Part shown: positions 15,729 to 23,543 of the stretch, piece after piece
Layout of the letters: the number at the start of each line of letters is the position of its first letter
How positions within the stretch are numbered: the stretch's first letter is position 1
Source: SLRI01 sp964460465
Lineage (GTDB): Bacteria > Pseudomonadota > Alphaproteobacteria > Geminicoccales > Geminicoccaceae
Reading direction: 5' to 3'
Length of the DNA stretch: 64,000 bases
NCBI GenBank assembly: GCA_964460465.1
Contig: CAYWSB010000012.1
Span: forward strand, 1 to 64,000
Notes under the pieces: generated by a model
Databases searched by the model: none
Told to the model about the DNA's origin: nothing
The model's input: only the letters and a program-made list of their open reading frames with translations
Translations under genes and position numbers: made by a program

Positions 15729-16313
15729 ATGGCGCTCCTGCCCCCGACCAATCGTCTCTGGTGGAACGAGCCCCTGCATCGGATGGAGATCATCTGGATC
15801 ACCATCGCGTTCTTGTGGGGTCTGTTCATGTTCTTCTTCATGATCTGGTGGCACATCAACGGCCCGCAGAACATGTCGAACGAGACCTACCGCATCCACC
15901 CCGATGTCTACGCCCAGCGGACCGAGACCTTCATCGAGGCGTACCAGATCGGGGCCGACGACTTCGGCACCCCGATCGTCCGGCCGCCCGCCGGCGCGGA
16001 CGTCTACCTCGCGGCCCGGCTCTGGGACTGGTACCCGATCCTCGAGCTGGTCGAGGGCGAGACCTACCGGCTGCACATCTCCTCCCTCGACTGGCAGCAC
16101 GGCTTCTCGCTGCAGCCCACGAACATCAACCTGCAGGTCCATCCCGGGCTCGAGATGGTGATCACGCTGACCCCCAACGAGACCGGCAGCTTCGGCATCG
16201 TCTGCAACGAGTTCTGCGGCATCGGCCATCATCTCATGGTCGGCCGGATCAACGTGATCGACCGGAGCACGGCGGCGCTGGCGGCCGTCCTGCCCGTGGC
16301 GGGAGAACAGTAA
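15729..16313 (+). CDS. Heme-copper reductase subunit II with CuA site (eNOR-like)
   Basis: 194-aa subunit II with a single N-terminal membrane helix (about residues 20-42) and a periplasmic cupredoxin domain. The CuA ligands are complete: H124 in DWQHGF, and C159, E161, C163, H167 and M170 in CNEFCGIGHHLM. It receives electrons from a periplasmic cytochrome c or copper protein and passes them to subunit I. Stop and next start overlap (TAATG). CuA-bearing subunits occur in oxygen reductases and in some NO reductases; the missing Tyr in subunit I decides in favour of the second here. Confidence 0.88.
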   Translation: MALLPPTNRLWWNEPLHRMEIIWITIAFLWGLFMFFFMIWWHINGPQNMSNETYRIHPDVYAQRTETFIEAYQIGADDFGTPIVRPPAGADVYLAARLWDWYPILELVEGETYRLHISSLDWQHGFSLQPTNINLQVHPGLEMVITLTPNETGSFGIVCNEFCGIGHHLMVGRINVIDRSTAALAAVLPVAGEQ

Positions 16314-18040
16314 TGGCGACCATCGCGGTTCCGGGGCGGCTCGGCGGCGAGCCGGCGGAGGAGCGCTTCCGCGTCTGCGCCGACACCGGCCTCAAGGTCC
16401 ACGCCAGGGCCGAGACCCTGATCCGGATCAACCTGCTCACCGCGGTCCTCTTCCTCGCGATCGGCGGGCTCCTCGGCCTCCTGGTCGCGCTGACCCGCTG
16501 GCAGGCGGTGCATCTCCTGCCGGCCGAGATGTTCTACATGGTCCTGACCGCGCACGGCGCCGCCGTGCTGCTCTTTTGGATCATGTTCTTCGAGGTGGCC
16601 CTCTTCTACTTCACCTCGGCCGTGGTGCTGCGCTCCAGGCTCGCGACCCCCTGGCTCGCCTGGCTCGCCTACGCGCTGATGCTGATCGGGGCGCTGACCG
16701 CCACCATCGCCGTGCTGCAGGGCCGCTCGTCGGTGATGTTCACCTCCTACGTGCCGCTCCAGGCCGAGCCGCACTTCTATGTCGGGCTGATCCTGTTCGC
16801 CGTCGGCATGCTCATCACCTGCTTCATCTTCCTCGGCACGCTGGTGATCGCGCGCGACGAGCGCACCTACGAGGGCTCGATCCCGCTCGCCACCTTCGGC
16901 GGGCTCACGGGTGTGATCATCATGATCTTCACCCTGGCCTCGGGGGCGATCATCCTGATCCCCACCTTCCTCTGGTCCATCGGGATCATCGCCCACATCG
17001 ATCCCCTGACCTACAAGCTCGTCTGGTGGGGCATGGGGCACTCCTCGCAGCAGGTGAACGTGACGATGCACGTCGTCGTCTGGTACACCATCGCGGCCTT
17101 GCTCCTGGGTGCCCGGCCGCTGTCGGAGAAGGTCAGCCGGACCGCCTTCCTGCTCTACATCCTGTTCCTCCAGCTCGCCTCCGCGCACCACCTGCTGGTC
17201 GAGCCGGGCCTGAGCTCGACCTGGAAGATCTTCAACACCAGCTACGCCATGTACCTCGCCGTGCTGGGCTCGATGATCCACGGCATGAGCGTGCCGGGGG
17301 CGATCGAGGCCGCCCAGCGGCGGCTCGGCCACACCAAGGGCATCTTCGGCTGGCTGCGCGAGGCCCCCTGGGGCAACCCGGCCTTCGCCGGCATGTTCCT
17401 GTCGCTCGTCATGTTCGGCTTTCTGGGCGGCATCAGCGGGGTGATCCTCGGCACCGAGCAGATCAACGTGCTGATGCACAACACGCTCTACGTGCCGGGC
17501 CATTTCCACGCCACGGTGGTCTCGGGCACGACGCTGGCCTTCATGGCGGTGACCTATCTCCTGATCCCGATCTTCTTCAAGCGGGATCTGGTCTTCCCGA
17601 CGATCGCCAAGTGGCAGCCCTACGTCTTCGCCGCCGGCACTGCGGGGATCGCCCTCTTCATGATGGGGGCGGGGACCCTGGGCGTCTCGCGGCGGCACTG
17701 GGACATCACCTTCACCGACGCCTTGATCTCCTTCGACTACCCGGCGGCCGCCTTCCTGATGCTGGGGCTGAACGGGCTATCGGCGATCGTCGCGGCGGTG
17801 GGTGGCGGGATGTACGTCCTGGTCGTCGTGGGCTCCATCGTCTGGGGCAGGCGGCGGACCGACGCGGACGCCAGGACCAACCCGATCGCACCCGGGGCGG
17901 CGGTGCTCGCCAGCTACGGCAGCGAGCACACGCTGAAGCTGCCGGGGACGATCGTCCTGGTCTCCGTCTTCTTCATCGCCTTCGCCCTCTACTACTTCAT
18001 CAACTGGCGCTTCTTGGCCGGCATCTGGCCGATGAGCTGA
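16313..18040 (+). CDS. Heme-copper reductase subunit I without the cross-linked Tyr, probable NO reductase (eNOR-like)
   Basis: 575-aa membrane subunit with about 12-14 helices. All six canonical His ligands are present: H81 (TAHG) and H399 for the low-spin heme, H397 (PGHFH) for the active-site heme, and H243, H292 and H293 (GHSSQQVN, AHHLL) for the active-site metal. The oxygen-reductase GHPEVY motif is replaced by GHSSQQ, so the position of the cross-linked Tyr is Q247. Loss of that Tyr is the hallmark of NO reductases within the heme-copper superfamily. Together with a CuA subunit and a nir operon, this resembles the eNOR family rather than cNOR or qNOR. Assignment to eNOR is inferred, not tested. 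Confidence 0.8.
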   Translation: MATIAVPGRLGGEPAEERFRVCADTGLKVHARAETLIRINLLTAVLFLAIGGLLGLLVALTRWQAVHLLPAEMFYMVLTAHGAAVLLFWIMFFEVALFYFTSAVVLRSRLATPWLAWLAYALMLIGALTATIAVLQGRSSVMFTSYVPLQAEPHFYVGLILFAVGMLITCFIFLGTLVIARDERTYEGSIPLATFGGLTGVIIMIFTLASGAIILIPTFLWSIGIIAHIDPLTYKLVWWGMGHSSQQVNVTMHVVVWYTIAALLLGARPLSEKVSRTAFLLYILFLQLASAHHLLVEPGLSSTWKIFNTSYAMYLAVLGSMIHGMSVPGAIEAAQRRLGHTKGIFGWLREAPWGNPAFAGMFLSLVMFGFLGGISGVILGTEQINVLMHNTLYVPGHFHATVVSGTTLAFMAVTYLLIPIFFKRDLVFPTIAKWQPYVFAAGTAGIALFMMGAGTLGVSRRHWDITFTDALISFDYPAAAFLMLGLNGLSAIVAAVGGGMYVLVVVGSIVWGRRRTDADARTNPIAPGAAVLASYGSEHTLKLPGTIVLVSVFFIAFALYYFINWRFLAGIWPMS

Positions 18041-18100
18041 CCCGGGCCGGCGGCGGGGCGCGGCCCCGTCGCCGGGACGACCAGAGGCAGGGAGTTCGAC

Positions 18101-19009
18101 TTGAGCATCGCCCGACCCGCGCCTGCCCGACCCGCGCCTGCGAGGAGCACGTTCGCCCGGAACATCGTCTCGGTCTTCAAGCTGCGGATCGCCGTGGTGA
18201 TCGCGCTGAGCGCGCTGGGCGGCGTCGCGGTCGCCTCGGGGCCGGCCCCGGGGCCGGCCGAATTGGCCGTGCTCACGCTCGCCGTGCTGCTCTCCTCGGC
18301 CGCGGCCGGGGCCTTCAACCAGCTCTGGGAGCGCGATCTCGACGCCCGGATGGTGCGCACCCGCCGCCGTCCGTTCGCCAGCGGCGAATGGCAGGCAAGC
18401 CCGCTCTGGTGGGCGCTCGTGGCCTTCGTCCTGGCGCTCGGTGTCGGCCTGGCGGCGCTGGTCTTCAACCTCGCCACCGCCGTGCATCTCTTTCTCGGCG
18501 CCTTCACCTACGGCGTGGTGTATACCGTCTGGCTCAAGCGCCGCACGGTCTGGAACATCGTCATCGGCGGGCTCGCCGGCAGCTTCGCCGTGCTCGCCGG
18601 GGCGGCGGCGGTCGAGCCGCAGCTCACCGCGGCGCCGCTGATCCTCGCGGTGGTGCTCTTCCTCTGGACGCCGCCCCACTTCTGGTCGCTGGCGCTGATG
18701 GCCAAGGACGACTATGCGGCCAACGCCGTGCCGATGCTGCCGCTGGTCAAGGGCGAGGCCTTCACCGCCTGGGCGATCCTGGTGCACGCCGTGGCGCTGG
18801 CGGTGCTGGCCATGCTGCCGCTCTTCTTCGGCATGGGCTGGCTCTACGGCATCGCCGCCCTGGCCGGCGGTGCCTGGTTCGTCAAGACCAGCGTCGACCT
18901 CGTGCGCCGGCCGGCACGGCCCGCCGCCTTCGCCAACTTCAAGGCGTCCTTGGGTCAGCTCTCGCTGCTGCTCGTTGGAGCCATGCTCGATGCCGCGCTG
19001 CTCGGTTGA
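18101..19009 (+). CDS. ctaB: Protoheme IX farnesyltransferase (heme O synthase) paralogue
   Basis: 302-aa UbiA-type prenyltransferase with about eight to nine helices. The first Asp-rich motif is AFNQLWERDLDARMVRT and the second is AKDDYAANAVPMLP. It starts at TTG 18101 with GGAG at 6-nt spacing. The family converts heme B to heme O by adding a farnesyl group. Its place in this operon suggests that the NO-reductase-like enzyme carries a farnesylated heme (O, or A if a CtaA exists elsewhere), unlike heme-B cNOR. No ctaA is in the window. Confidence 0.88.
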   Translation: MSIARPAPARPAPARSTFARNIVSVFKLRIAVVIALSALGGVAVASGPAPGPAELAVLTLAVLLSSAAAGAFNQLWERDLDARMVRTRRRPFASGEWQASPLWWALVAFVLALGVGLAALVFNLATAVHLFLGAFTYGVVYTVWLKRRTVWNIVIGGLAGSFAVLAGAAAVEPQLTAAPLILAVVLFLWTPPHFWSLALMAKDDYAANAVPMLPLVKGEAFTAWAILVHAVALAVLAMLPLFFGMGWLYGIAALAGGAWFVKTSVDLVRRPARPAAFANFKASLGQLSLLLVGAMLDAALLG

Positions 19010-19838
19010 CCTGCGCCGCCTGGTCGGCGCCGCCGGCGTCGCGGCAGCCCTGATGGCCGGGAGCGTCGCGGCCGACCAGCCGAACCCGTTCGACGAGCGC
19101 GCGGCGCTGGCCTACAGCCAGGCGGCGATCGGCCGGCAGGTCGGGGCGCATCCGTTTCGCGACACCACCGGTGCGCCCGTGAATCTCGCCGACTTCCGCG
19201 GCAAGCCGCTGGTCGTCAACCTGATCTTCACCGCCTGCTCCACCACCTGCCCGGTCATCGTCCAGTCGCTGCACCGCGGCGTCAGGATCGCCAACGGGGC
19301 GGTGGGCACCGACTCGTTCCACGTCGTCACCATCGGCTTCGATACCGACCGCGACACGCCCGAGCAGATGCGCGCCTACAAGGCGGACCAGGGGGTTCGG
19401 CTGCCGAACTGGACCTTCCTCAGCGCCGACAGGGCGACGATCGATGCGCTTTCGGCCGAGGTCGGCTTCATCTACTTCCCCTCGCCACGCGGCTTCGACC
19501 ACCTGACCACGACCACCATCCTCGACGGCGAGGGTCGGGTCTACCGCCACGTCTACGGCGATGCCTTCGAGCCGCCGGCCGTGGTCGAGCCGTTGAAGGA
19601 CCTCGTCTGGGGCCGCTTCACCCCGGTCACCGACATGGCGAGCCTGGTCGACCGCATCCGGCTGATCTGCACCATCTACGACCCGAAGAACGACCGCTAC
19701 CTCTTCGACTACTCGATCTTCTTCGGCATCTTCGCCGGCATCCTCAGCCTCGGCGGCTTCGCCGTCTTCCTGGTGCGCGCCGCCCGGCGCGGTCGCCGCC
19801 GCCCCGGCACCACGCTGGCCGGGCCGGCCCGGCCATAG
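18990..19838 (+). CDS. SCO1/SenC family copper chaperone, membrane-anchored
   Basis: 282-aa thioredoxin-fold protein with a signal peptide, a copper-binding C83-x3-C87 pair (CSTTCP), the distal His in GFDHLTTTT, and an extra C-terminal membrane helix (YSIFFGIFAGILSLGGFAVFLV). SCO proteins deliver copper to, or reduce, the CuA centre, consistent with the CuA subunit upstream. The start overlaps the end of the heme synthase gene by 20 bp. A second SCO gene lies at 21960, so the operon has two. Confidence 0.87.
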   Translation: MPRCSVDLRRLVGAAGVAAALMAGSVAADQPNPFDERAALAYSQAAIGRQVGAHPFRDTTGAPVNLADFRGKPLVVNLIFTACSTTCPVIVQSLHRGVRIANGAVGTDSFHVVTIGFDTDRDTPEQMRAYKADQGVRLPNWTFLSADRATIDALSAEVGFIYFPSPRGFDHLTTTTILDGEGRVYRHVYGDAFEPPAVVEPLKDLVWGRFTPVTDMASLVDRIRLICTIYDPKNDRYLFDYSIFFGIFAGILSLGGFAVFLVRAARRGRRRPGTTLAGPARP

Positions 19839-19847
19839 CGGCAGGCC

Positions 19848-21458
19848 ATGGAGTTCGTCCGCCGCACCCTCCGCGCCGGTTTCGCCAAAGCCGAGACCGC
19901 GCTCGACCGCGTCTTCCCGCCGGCCTGGCAGCCGCTCTACCACCTCGGTGCCCTCTCGTTCTTCTGCCTTTGGGTGGTGACGGTGAGCGGCATCTACGTC
20001 TACGTGCCGTTCGATACCGGGACGGTGGATGCGTGGCTGTCGGTCGAGCGGATGAGCACCGACCATTGGTATCATGCCGGGGTGATGCGCAGCCTGCACC
20101 GCTACGCCTCGGGCGGCATGGTGCTGTTCATGTTCCTCCACCTGCTGCGCGAGTTCTCCCTCGACCGCTACCGCGGCTCGCGCTGGTTCACCTGGGTCAC
20201 CGGCATCGTCGTCATCTGGCTGGTCTACATCTCCGGGATCACCGGCTACTGGCTGGTCTGGGACGAGCTGGCGCAGTTCGTGGCCATCCGGACGGCCGAG
20301 CTGGTCGACGCCATCGGCATCTTCGGCGAGCCGATCGCGCGGAACTTCCTCACCCCGGCGAGCCTGGACGACCGCTTCTTCACCCTGATGCTGTTCCTGC
20401 ACATCGCCGTCCCGCTGATCCTGCTGGTCTTCCTCTGGGTGCATCTGCAGCGCGTCAGCCGGCCGGAGATCGTCCCGGCGCACGGGCTGTCGGTGCTCGT
20501 CTTTCTGGGCTTCCTCGTCCTCTCGCTGGTCAAGCCGGCGCTTAGCCATCCGCCCGCCGATCTCGGCCGGATGCTGGGCGAGGTGCGGCTCGACTGGTGG
20601 TATCTGGGCTTCTACCCGCTCGCCGATCTGTTCGGGCAACGCGGGCTTTTGGCCATCATTCTCGTCTCGACCGTGGTCCTGATGGCCCTGCCGTTCATGC
20701 CGACGATGCGCCGGCCGCCGGCCGCCATCGTGAACCTCGAGTTCTGCAATGGCTGCGATCGCTGTGTGCAGGACTGCCCCTATGCCGCCGTCCGGCTGGT
20801 GCCGCGCACCGACGGCATGCCGTTCGAGCACGAGGCCAGGGTCGACCCCGCCTTGTGCGTCTCCTGCGGCATCTGCACCGGCGCCTGCCCGACGGCCACG
20901 CCGTTTCGCCAGCGCGGCCGGATGGTCGCCGGCATCGAGCTGCCGCACCTGGCGCTGGCGGACATGCGGCGGCTGACCGATCGGGCGGCCGAGGGTCTGG
21001 CGGGCGAGCGGCGGGTCATCGTCTTCGGCTGTGCCCACGGCGTGCCGCTGGCCGGGGTCGGCGACGGGGTCGGGGTGGTGCGGCTGCCCTGCACCGGCAT
21101 GCTGCCGCCGGCCTTCATCGACTACGTGCTCAGCCGCGACCTCGCCGACGGGGTGGTGCTGACCGGCTGCGCCGAGGACGCCTGCCACGAGCGCCACGGC
21201 ATCGCCTGGACCGAGGCGCGCATCGAGCGGCGGCGCGACCCCTATCTGCGCGAGCGCGTGCCCAGGGAGCGGATCCTGCGGGTCTGGGCGGGCAAGACCG
21301 GGGCCGCGACACTGGCGGCATCGCTCGCCGAATTCCGGGCCACTCTGCCGGCCCAGCCGTCGGCACGTGCCGTGCCCCGCACGACCGTGGCCGCACCGGA
21401 GGCATCGGCCGCGGCACCGCCGGCGGTGGTCGCCGTCCCCGGGGGTGGCGATGACTAG
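19848..21458 (+). CDS. Cytochrome b / 2x[4Fe-4S] ferredoxin / MvhD-like fusion protein
   Basis: 536-aa fusion. Residues 1-205 form a cytochrome b N-terminal-type four-helix domain with two bis-His heme pairs at 14-residue spacing: H84/H98 and H185/H199. Further helices run to about 285. Residues 300-347 are a two-cluster ferredoxin (C300-x2-C-x2-C-x3-C310 and C337 to C347). Residues 388-465 match MvhD/FlpD iron-sulfur subunits (VFGCAHG, LPCTGM, LTGCAEDACH). The C-terminus is an Ala/Pro-rich tail. MvhD links hydrogenase to heterodisulfide reductase in other organisms; here the protein could move electrons between quinol and a soluble donor for NO reduction. Function is inferred. Confidence 0.82.
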   Translation: MEFVRRTLRAGFAKAETALDRVFPPAWQPLYHLGALSFFCLWVVTVSGIYVYVPFDTGTVDAWLSVERMSTDHWYHAGVMRSLHRYASGGMVLFMFLHLLREFSLDRYRGSRWFTWVTGIVVIWLVYISGITGYWLVWDELAQFVAIRTAELVDAIGIFGEPIARNFLTPASLDDRFFTLMLFLHIAVPLILLVFLWVHLQRVSRPEIVPAHGLSVLVFLGFLVLSLVKPALSHPPADLGRMLGEVRLDWWYLGFYPLADLFGQRGLLAIILVSTVVLMALPFMPTMRRPPAAIVNLEFCNGCDRCVQDCPYAAVRLVPRTDGMPFEHEARVDPALCVSCGICTGACPTATPFRQRGRMVAGIELPHLALADMRRLTDRAAEGLAGERRVIVFGCAHGVPLAGVGDGVGVVRLPCTGMLPPAFIDYVLSRDLADGVVLTGCAEDACHERHGIAWTEARIERRRDPYLRERVPRERILRVWAGKTGAATLAASLAEFRATLPAQPSARAVPRTTVAAPEASAAAPPAVVAVPGGGDD

Positions 21459-21948
21459 GCCCTGGCACTGGCTCGGCCAGGCGGCCGTCGTCGCCCTCCT
21501 GATGCTGGCGATCGGGGTCTTCGCCGACACGCCCGCCTATACGAGCTTTCCGGCCGACCAGGCGCTGGTGCGCGTCAGCTTCAGCCATGGCGGGGCGCGC
21601 GACTGCCGCGAGCGGACGCCCGAGGAGCTGGCCGCCCTGCCGCCCAATATGCGGGCCGCCCGCGTCTGCTCGCGCGAGCGCCTGCCCGTCCGCCTCGAGA
21701 TCGACCTCGACGGCAGCCCGCTGGTCCATGTCGACCTGCCGCCGGGCGGCCTGCGCGGCGACGGGCCGTCGCGCATCCACGAAGGCTTCGTCGTGCCACC
21801 CGGGAGCCATGCGATCGAGGCGCGCCTGCGCGACAGCGACCGTGAGAGCGGGTTCGACTGGACGCGCACGGCCGAGATCACCCTGGCACCGCGGCAGCAT
21901 CTGGTGATCGAGTTCCACGGCGACGCCGGGGGCTTCGTCGTTCGCTGA
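21451..21948 (+). CDS. Uncharacterised membrane-anchored periplasmic protein
   Basis: 165-aa protein with one N-terminal hydrophobic segment (residues 8-25) followed by a soluble domain rich in Arg, Glu and Pro, containing ARDCRERTPEELAALPPNM and a RLEIDLDG beta-rich core. The start overlaps the end of the fusion gene by 8 bp, so it is translationally coupled. The beta-strand pattern with DGSPLVHVDLPPGGL could be a small Ig-like or transthyretin-like fold. I do not recognise the family. The context suggests an assembly or stability factor for the reductase. Confidence 0.7.
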   Translation: MTRPWHWLGQAAVVALLMLAIGVFADTPAYTSFPADQALVRVSFSHGGARDCRERTPEELAALPPNMRAARVCSRERLPVRLEIDLDGSPLVHVDLPPGGLRGDGPSRIHEGFVVPPGSHAIEARLRDSDRESGFDWTRTAEITLAPRQHLVIEFHGDAGGFVVR

Positions 21949-21959
21949 AGGAGATGGCC

Positions 21960-22604
21960 ATGACCCCGACCGGCAGCCCGCCCGAGCCCATGATCGGCGC
22001 CGGGCGCGGCATGCTCGTGGTGCTGTTGTCGGTCGTCTTCATGGCCGGCACGGGTTGGCTCGCGGTGCAGCAGCTGCGCCCGGCGCCGCCCGCGAGCGAG
22101 GCCGTTGCACCGCAGTTCGACACGGCGAGCCTGCTGGCGCTGGTCGATCATCACGGCCAGCCGCTGACGCCGGCGGCGCTTGCCCGGCCGGTGACCCTGG
22201 TCTTCTTCGGCTACACCCATTGCCCCGACATCTGCCCGCTGGAGCTCGCCACGATGGCCGCCGCCCTGGAGCGCCTTGGGTCCTCGGCCGACTCCGTCGG
22301 CGCCTTCTTCGTCAGCGTCGACCCGGCGCGCGACACGCCGGACCGGCTCGCCGACTACGTGCCGCATTTCGACCCGCGGATCACCGGTCTGACCGGCACG
22401 GCCGAGGCCGTCGCCGCCGCCGCTGCGGCGTTCCGCGCCTACTACGCCAGGGTCGAGCACGAGGGCGGCGACTACACCGTCGACCATTTCGCCCGAACCC
22501 TGGTCCTCGACCGCGACGGCCGACTGGTCGAGGCGGTCCCCTTCGACAGTCCCCGCGACAGGCTGGTGGCCGCCATCAGCCAGGCCCTGGAGACGCAGCC
22601 ATGA
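21960..22604 (+). CDS. SCO1/SenC family copper chaperone, second copy
   Basis: 214-aa SCO protein anchored by an N-terminal helix (about residues 15-36), with the copper motif C88-PDI-C92 in GYTHCPDICP, the SVDPARDTP segment and a C-terminal VDHFARTLVLD. It is closer to classical SCO than the gene at 18990. ATG 21960 is chosen as AAGGAG lies 6 nt before it; the ATG at 21954 has no spacing. Probably involved in CuA assembly. Its stop overlaps the hemerythrin start by 4 bp. Confidence 0.88.
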   Translation: MTPTGSPPEPMIGAGRGMLVVLLSVVFMAGTGWLAVQQLRPAPPASEAVAPQFDTASLLALVDHHGQPLTPAALARPVTLVFFGYTHCPDICPLELATMAAALERLGSSADSVGAFFVSVDPARDTPDRLADYVPHFDPRITGLTGTAEAVAAAAAAFRAYYARVEHEGGDYTVDHFARTLVLDRDGRLVEAVPFDSPRDRLVAAISQALETQP

Positions 22605-23044
22605 CCCTGCTCGCCTGGTCCGACCGCTTCAGGCTCGGCATTCCGGCCGTCGATCACGAGCACAAGGAGCTGATCGACCTGATCAACACGCTGCACGACC
22701 AGCTCGGCCGGCGCCCCGAGAAGGACGCGGTGCTGGGGTTCCTCGAGGAGATCAACGCCAAGATCAACGCGCATTTCGCCCTCGAGGAGAAGGTCATGCG
22801 CGGGCTCGCCTACGACGAGCTGGGGCCACACAAGCACGAGCACGAGGCTCTCCTCGACGGGATTCGCGACATCATGGACCGGGCGGAGACGGCCCCCTTC
22901 GCCGAGCTGGAGGCCGATCTGGCCGGCCAGCTCAAGGCGTGGTTCGGCAACCACTTCGCCACCAAGGACGCGCGGCTGCACCACTTCCTGGAGGAGCAGG
23001 GGATCGACGAGGAGGCCTTCGTCCGCGAGAACCCCGACGCCTGA
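22601..23044 (+). CDS. Bacteriohemerythrin
   Basis: 147-aa single-domain hemerythrin with a di-iron site: DHEHKEL near residues 18-24, H58-x3-E62 (HFALEE), HKHEHEALL near 77-85 and HFATKD (118-123). All ligand groups are present. Hemerythrins bind O2 reversibly and some react with NO. In this operon it could protect or deliver NO/O2; that is inference. The ATG overlaps the SCO stop. Confidence 0.9.
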   Translation: MTLLAWSDRFRLGIPAVDHEHKELIDLINTLHDQLGRRPEKDAVLGFLEEINAKINAHFALEEKVMRGLAYDELGPHKHEHEALLDGIRDIMDRAETAPFAELEADLAGQLKAWFGNHFATKDARLHHFLEEQGIDEEAFVRENPDA

Positions 23045-23051
23045 GGGCGCC

Positions 23052-23065
23052 TTGACCGCGATCAA
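23052..23065. promoter_or_regulatory. FNR/DNR box 3 (TTGAC-CGCG-ATCAA)
   Basis: An FNR/DNR dyad just after the hemerythrin stop and 70 bp before the cytochrome c start, giving an expected start site near 23100. Confidence 0.75.
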
Positions 23066-23135
23066 GGCGCACGGTTGCGGCTTCGTGGCAGGCTCCCCGG
23101 CAATCGCAGCCAAGTAGATCAGGAGGGAGCCGAGC

Positions 23136-23543
23136 ATGATCCGTCACAGCCTTTGGGCCATTGCCCTCGGTTGCACGTCACTCGCGGCAGGCGCCGCCCT
23201 CGCCGAGGGTGACCCGGCCGCCGGCGAGCGGGCGTTTCGCCAGTGCGGCGCGTGTCACACACTCGACGGCTCGCACCGGGTCGGCCCCAGCCTGCAGGGC
23301 ATCTTCGGCCGGCAGGCCGGCACCGCCGAGGGCTTCCGCTATTCGCCGGACATGGTCGCCACCGGCGAGGCCGGGGTGGTGTGGGACGCCGAGAACCTGT
23401 TCACCTATCTCGACAACCCGGCCGAGTTCCTGAAGGAGGCGACCGGCAAGGACCGGGTGCAGACGCGCATGCCGAACCGCTATCCGGACGAGACCGTGCG
23501 GCGCGACATCATCGCCTATCTGCAGCAGACGGCCGGTGGCTGA
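23136..23543 (+). CDS. Periplasmic cytochrome c (c2/c550 type), likely electron donor for NirS or the NO reductase
   Basis: 135-aa secreted class I cytochrome c. Signal peptide to about residue 23 (ALAEGD), heme motif CGACH at 37-41, and the sixth-ligand Met in TRMPNRYPD. The overall layout (GPSLQGIFGRQAG, FRYSPDM) matches cytochrome c2/c550. An FNR/DNR box upstream gives it its own promoter. Likely to shuttle electrons to cd1 nitrite reductase or to the CuA subunit. Confidence 0.9.
   Translation: MIRHSLWAIALGCTSLAAGAALAEGDPAAGERAFRQCGACHTLDGSHRVGPSLQGIFGRQAGTAEGFRYSPDMVATGEAGVVWDAENLFTYLDNPAEFLKEATGKDRVQTRMPNRYPDETVRRDIIAYLQQTAGG

Noticed and set aside
16313..18040. Ordinary aa3/ba3 cytochrome c oxidase subunit I
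   Set aside because: The His-Pro-Glu-Val-Tyr motif is absent, so the cross-linked Tyr needed for O2 reduction is missing, and the nir context argues for NO.
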